From positions 1 through 7,640 of the forward strand of contig CAZOZP010000098.1 of NCBI GenBank assembly GCA_964584325.1: a stretch of DNA of 7,640 nt, given 5' to 3'. Below, piece by piece: positions 6,229 through 7,640 of the stretch. This stretch comes from CAZOZP01 sp964584325. GTDB lineage: Bacteria > Bacteroidota > Ignavibacteria > Ignavibacteriales > Melioribacteraceae. A program made the position numbers and the translations under genes. Every line of letters starts with the position of its first letter. Within the stretch, counting starts at the first letter, position 1. The notes beneath the pieces are model-generated. The model saw nothing but the letters and a program-made list of their open reading frames with translations, was not told where the DNA came from and searched no databases.

Positions 6229-6361
6229 CGCTAACACTGGCTCATAGGCAATGGCGGGTTGAAGTGCAATTTGCAAAGTCGGTAGCCCGCCCGAGCGTTT
6301 TCTCGGTTTGACAGGAAAGGCTCACGCAAACCGCCACTGCCCATAGCCCAAACCGTTATCG
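6229..6361 (+). other. attC site of the blaVEB cassette (133 bp)
   Basis: An imperfect palindrome starting with R'' CGCTAAC (6229-6235) and ending with R' GTTATCG (6355-6361). The main arms pair TGGCTCATAGGCAATGGC (6238-6255) with GCCACTGCCCATAGCC (6333-6348), with an extra base and a few mismatches of the kind attC sites use for strand choice. An inner hairpin CCGAG / CTCGG (6291-6295, 6302-6306) forms the variable terminal structure. It begins eight bases after the gene's stop. Folding of the bottom strand would give the IntI substrate. Confidence 0.88.
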
Positions 6362-6389
6362 GAAACTTATGCATTTTCTTTGAAATTAC

Positions 6390-6409
6390 GGACATCCGTG
6401 TCCTTTTTT
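6390..6409 (+). terminator. Weak rho-independent terminator in the OXA leader
   Basis: GGACA (6390-6394) and TGTCC (6399-6403) form a 5-bp stem with a TCCG loop, followed directly by six T (6404-6409). It stands about 35 bases into cassette 2, upstream of that cassette's own promoter, so it could stop read-through from blaVEB. The stem is short and an alternative pairing (ACGGA/TCCGT) competes. Confidence 0.4.
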
Positions 6410-6487
6410 GAAAAGAATTTGTGGAAAGTCAAATAACGTTTGAAATTGTGGCTTAAGAGGAGGGAAGAGAAGAAGCTATAAATTTAT

Positions 6488-6516
6488 TTGAATTAAAGAT
6501 AACTACTATTTATTAT
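6488..6516 (+). promoter_or_regulatory. Sigma70-like promoter for the OXA gene
   Basis: TTGAAT (6488-6493) and TATTAT (6511-6516) are separated by exactly 17 bases, a good match to the -35/-10 consensus. Transcription would start near 6523, about 30 bases before the start codon. In such AT-rich sequence chance matches occur, but the spacing and position next to a strong ribosome site support it. Confidence 0.5.
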
Positions 6517-6539
6517 AGATAAAAAATAAAAAAACTATT

Positions 6540-6545
6540 AGGAGG
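6540..6545 (+). promoter_or_regulatory. Strong Shine-Dalgarno that fixes a TTG start
   Basis: AGGAGG lies eight bases before the TTG at 6554. The next in-frame ATG is codon 31, inside the mature domain, so this site decides the start. Its strength contrasts with the host-like genes. Confidence 0.8.
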
Positions 6546-6553
6546 AATTAAAA

Positions 6554-7339
6554 TTGAGAGTAAAACTAATTGTGTTACTGGTTTTGATAATTACAACTTT
6601 TGTTTGGGCAAAGGATGAAAATGAGAATATTTTAGAAAAGTATATGAAAGATAACAATGTTTCTGGAACTGTTGTTATAAAATCTCTAAAAAGTGGCAAA
6701 ACAAATATTTATAATAAAGAACGTTCAGAAAATAAGTATTTACCAGCATCGACATTTAAGATAGTTAATACACTTATTGCATTGCAAGAAAAAATTGTTA
6801 AAGATGAAAATGAAATAATAAAATGGAATGGAAAAGATTATGGAATGGCAGTATGGAATAAAGATCAAAATATGAAAACGGCTTTTGCTACAAGTTGTGT
6901 ATGGTTTTATCAAGAATTATCAAAGAAAATTGGAAATGATATATATTTAAAATATCTAAAAAATATAAATTATGGTAATGAAAAAACAGGTCCTATAGTT
7001 GAATCATTTTGGCTAGAGGGAGATTTAAGAATAACTGCTGTAGAACAAATTGAGTTACTAAGGAAAATATATAATAAAGAATTAAAATTTGATGAAAGAA
7101 ACTACATTATATTAAAGAACATAATGAAGGTTGATGAAAATGAAAAATATTGCGTGAGAGCTAAGACTGGAGTAGTAGGAAGTGTGACACCTAAAATAGC
7201 ATGGTATGTTGGATATTTAGAAACAAAAGATGATGTGTGGTTTTTTGCTTGTAACATTGATTACACAAAACCTGAACACTTGGAATTAAGAAAACAAATT
7301 GTACATTCAGCTTTTAGAGAATTAAGAATTATAGAATAA
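6554..7339 (+). CDS. blaOXA: Class D (OXA-type) beta-lactamase
   Basis: A periplasmic serine beta-lactamase of class D, hydrolysing penicillins; activity on other beta-lactams cannot be read from sequence. A signal peptide spans 1-19, with likely cleavage after VWA. All class D motifs are present: PASTFK (64-69) with Ser66 and the lysine normally carbamylated, Lys69; SCV (114-116); YGN (140-142); WLEG (153-156), whose tryptophan stabilises the carbamate; and KTG (204-206). At 261 residues it is of normal length. The sequence resembles the low-GC lineage of OXA enzymes known from Fusobacterium, Brachyspira and Campylobacter more than the classical cassette OXAs; the exact number cannot be given. 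Very AT-rich codon use, an AGGAGG site and a TTG start suggest a donor unlike the host. It has its own promoter and sits directly after the blaVEB cassette. Confidence 0.94.
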   Translation: MRVKLIVLLVLIITTFVWAKDENENILEKYMKDNNVSGTVVIKSLKSGKTNIYNKERSENKYLPASTFKIVNTLIALQEKIVKDENEIIKWNGKDYGMAVWNKDQNMKTAFATSCVWFYQELSKKIGNDIYLKYLKNINYGNEKTGPIVESFWLEGDLRITAVEQIELLRKIYNKELKFDERNYIILKNIMKVDENEKYCVRAKTGVVGSVTPKIAWYVGYLETKDDVWFFACNIDYTKPEHLELRKQIVHSAFRELRIIE

Positions 7340-7429
7340 TATAGATTTAAGTAATTTATTTAAATAGTGAGCTATTTTTAAGAAAGAAATTACGAAAAAA
7401 TAAAATAAATTTATTGTATAAAAAATACC

Positions 7430-7456
7430 GAGCAGAAAACCTCGTGTTTTCTGCTC
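7430..7456. terminator. Perfect 11-bp hairpin downstream of the OXA gene
   Basis: GAGCAGAAAAC (7430-7440) and GTTTTCTGCTC (7446-7456) pair perfectly around the loop CTCGT. It is 90 bases after the stop codon. No T-run follows on the plus strand, while the minus strand reads into GGTATTTTTT, so it would fit a terminator better in the opposite direction. It may also simply protect the 3' end of the message. It belongs to the donor-derived tail of the cassette. Confidence 0.4.
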
Positions 7457-7509
7457 TAAGCCAAAGGAAATGCAGAAGCTAAGCAAAAAATATTGGGCAA
7501 AAAGCTATC

Positions 7510-7593
7510 CGATAACAGACTATAAAAGATATGCCTTCGCCAACAGCGGAGCTGTAAGGCTCAGACACATCTCTTATAGTCGAAACGTTGGGC
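7510..7593 (+). other. attC site of the OXA cassette (84 bp)
   Basis: R'' is CGATAAC (7510-7516), the exact complement of the core that opens this cassette; R' is GTTGGGC (7587-7593), a full match to the GTTRRRY consensus. Between them GACTATAA (7518-7525) pairs with TTATAGTC (7574-7581), GCCTT (7533-7537) with AAGGC (7556-7560), and ACAGC (7543-7547) with GCTGT (7551-7555), giving one long interrupted stem with a GGA loop. This is the cruciform expected of an attC. Confidence 0.85.
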
Positions 7594-7640
7594 GCAATTA
7601 AATGGCGCGTTAAATAAATAGCCCGGCCGAGAAATATAAA
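7588..7640 (+). mobile_element. Start of a third cassette or right flank (partial)
   Basis: Sequence after the GTTGGGC crossover begins TTGGGCGCAATTAA and leaves the window. A third cassette would end with an attC opening in GCCCAAC, which lies outside. No gene start is seen in these 53 bases. It could instead be the conserved right flank of the integron or the host insertion site. Confidence 0.4.

Larger units (their letters stand above)
5286..6355 (+). mobile_element. Integron gene cassette 1 (blaVEB cassette)
   Basis: A 1070-base unit bounded by crossover points in GTTAGCG (5285-5291) and GTTATCG (6355-6361). It holds one gene with only 35 bases before its start, and a long attC after its stop, the standard compact cassette layout. 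The attC length of 133 bases agrees with what I recall for the VEB-1 cassette. Cassettes normally lack a promoter and are read from Pc in the integron platform; no such platform is visible to the left. Confidence 0.85.
6356..7587 (+). mobile_element. Integron gene cassette 2 (class D beta-lactamase cassette)
   Basis: A 1232-base unit running from the crossover in GTTATCG (6355-6361) to that in GTTGGGC (7587-7593). Its opening core is the exact reverse complement of its own attC R'' site CGATAAC (7510-7516). It holds one gene, but unlike a typical cassette it has a 198-base leader with a promoter and a 170-base tail before attC. It is much more AT-rich than the left part of the window. Confidence 0.82.

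Noticed and set aside
7609..7615. GTTAAAT as a further integron core site
   Set aside because: It fits GTTRRRY but is only 22 bases after the previous core, with no attC fold between, so chance is the better explanation.
1..7640. CRISPR arrays, tRNA or rRNA genes, insertion-sequence transposases, integron integrase
   Set aside because: No regularly spaced repeats, no RNA gene signatures, and no transposase or tyrosine-recombinase frame seen on either strand.

Overview
The window looks like a chromosome segment from a member of the Bacteroidota/Chlorobiota/Ignavibacteriota group, with two integron gene cassettes carrying beta-lactamase genes at its right side. The host guess rests on moderately AT-rich coding sequence, few Shine-Dalgarno sites, a lipoprotein amylase with a Cys-Ser sorting position, and a GC-rich multi-hairpin intergenic module of a style I associate with that group. 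It is inference, not a proven assignment.

Left part (1-4435), host-like genes. A truncated minus-strand reading frame leaves at the left edge. It is divergent from an AlkA-type HhH-GPD DNA glycosylase (132-737). Next come a GH13 amylase-family lipoprotein (812-2233), an O-antigen ligase/Wzy_C-type membrane protein (2230-3465, ATGA overlap) and an OsmC-family protein (3481-3903, 15-base gap), a probable operon. A MarR-family regulator follows (3974-4435), preceded by a perfect 16-bp inverted repeat that ends six bases before its start codon and is a strong operator candidate.

Middle part (4436-5284), about 850 bases with no intact gene. It holds four back-to-back GC-rich hairpins (4510-4606), a 14-bp inverted repeat, a dispersed-repeat-like string and a short helix-turn-helix-like coding remnant. 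It looks like genomic debris.

Right part (5285-7640), integron cassettes. Cassette 1 (5286-6355) carries a VEB-type class A extended-spectrum beta-lactamase gene and cassette 2 (6356-7587) a class D (OXA-type) gene. The boundaries are supported internally: each cassette starts with a core (GTTAGCG, GTTATCG) that is the exact reverse complement of the R'' site opening its own attC (CGCTAAC at 6229, CGATAAC at 7510). A third core, GTTGGGC at 7587-7593, begins a further cassette or the right flank. No integrase gene and no attC are visible to the left of the first cassette, so this is either a cassette insertion at a non-standard site, an attI separated from its integrase, or an assembly junction.

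The two beta-lactamases would both act in the periplasm. The OXA cassette is visibly more AT-rich than everything else. It has its own sigma70-like promoter, a strong AGGAGG ribosome site and a TTG start, suggesting recent origin from a low-GC donor.
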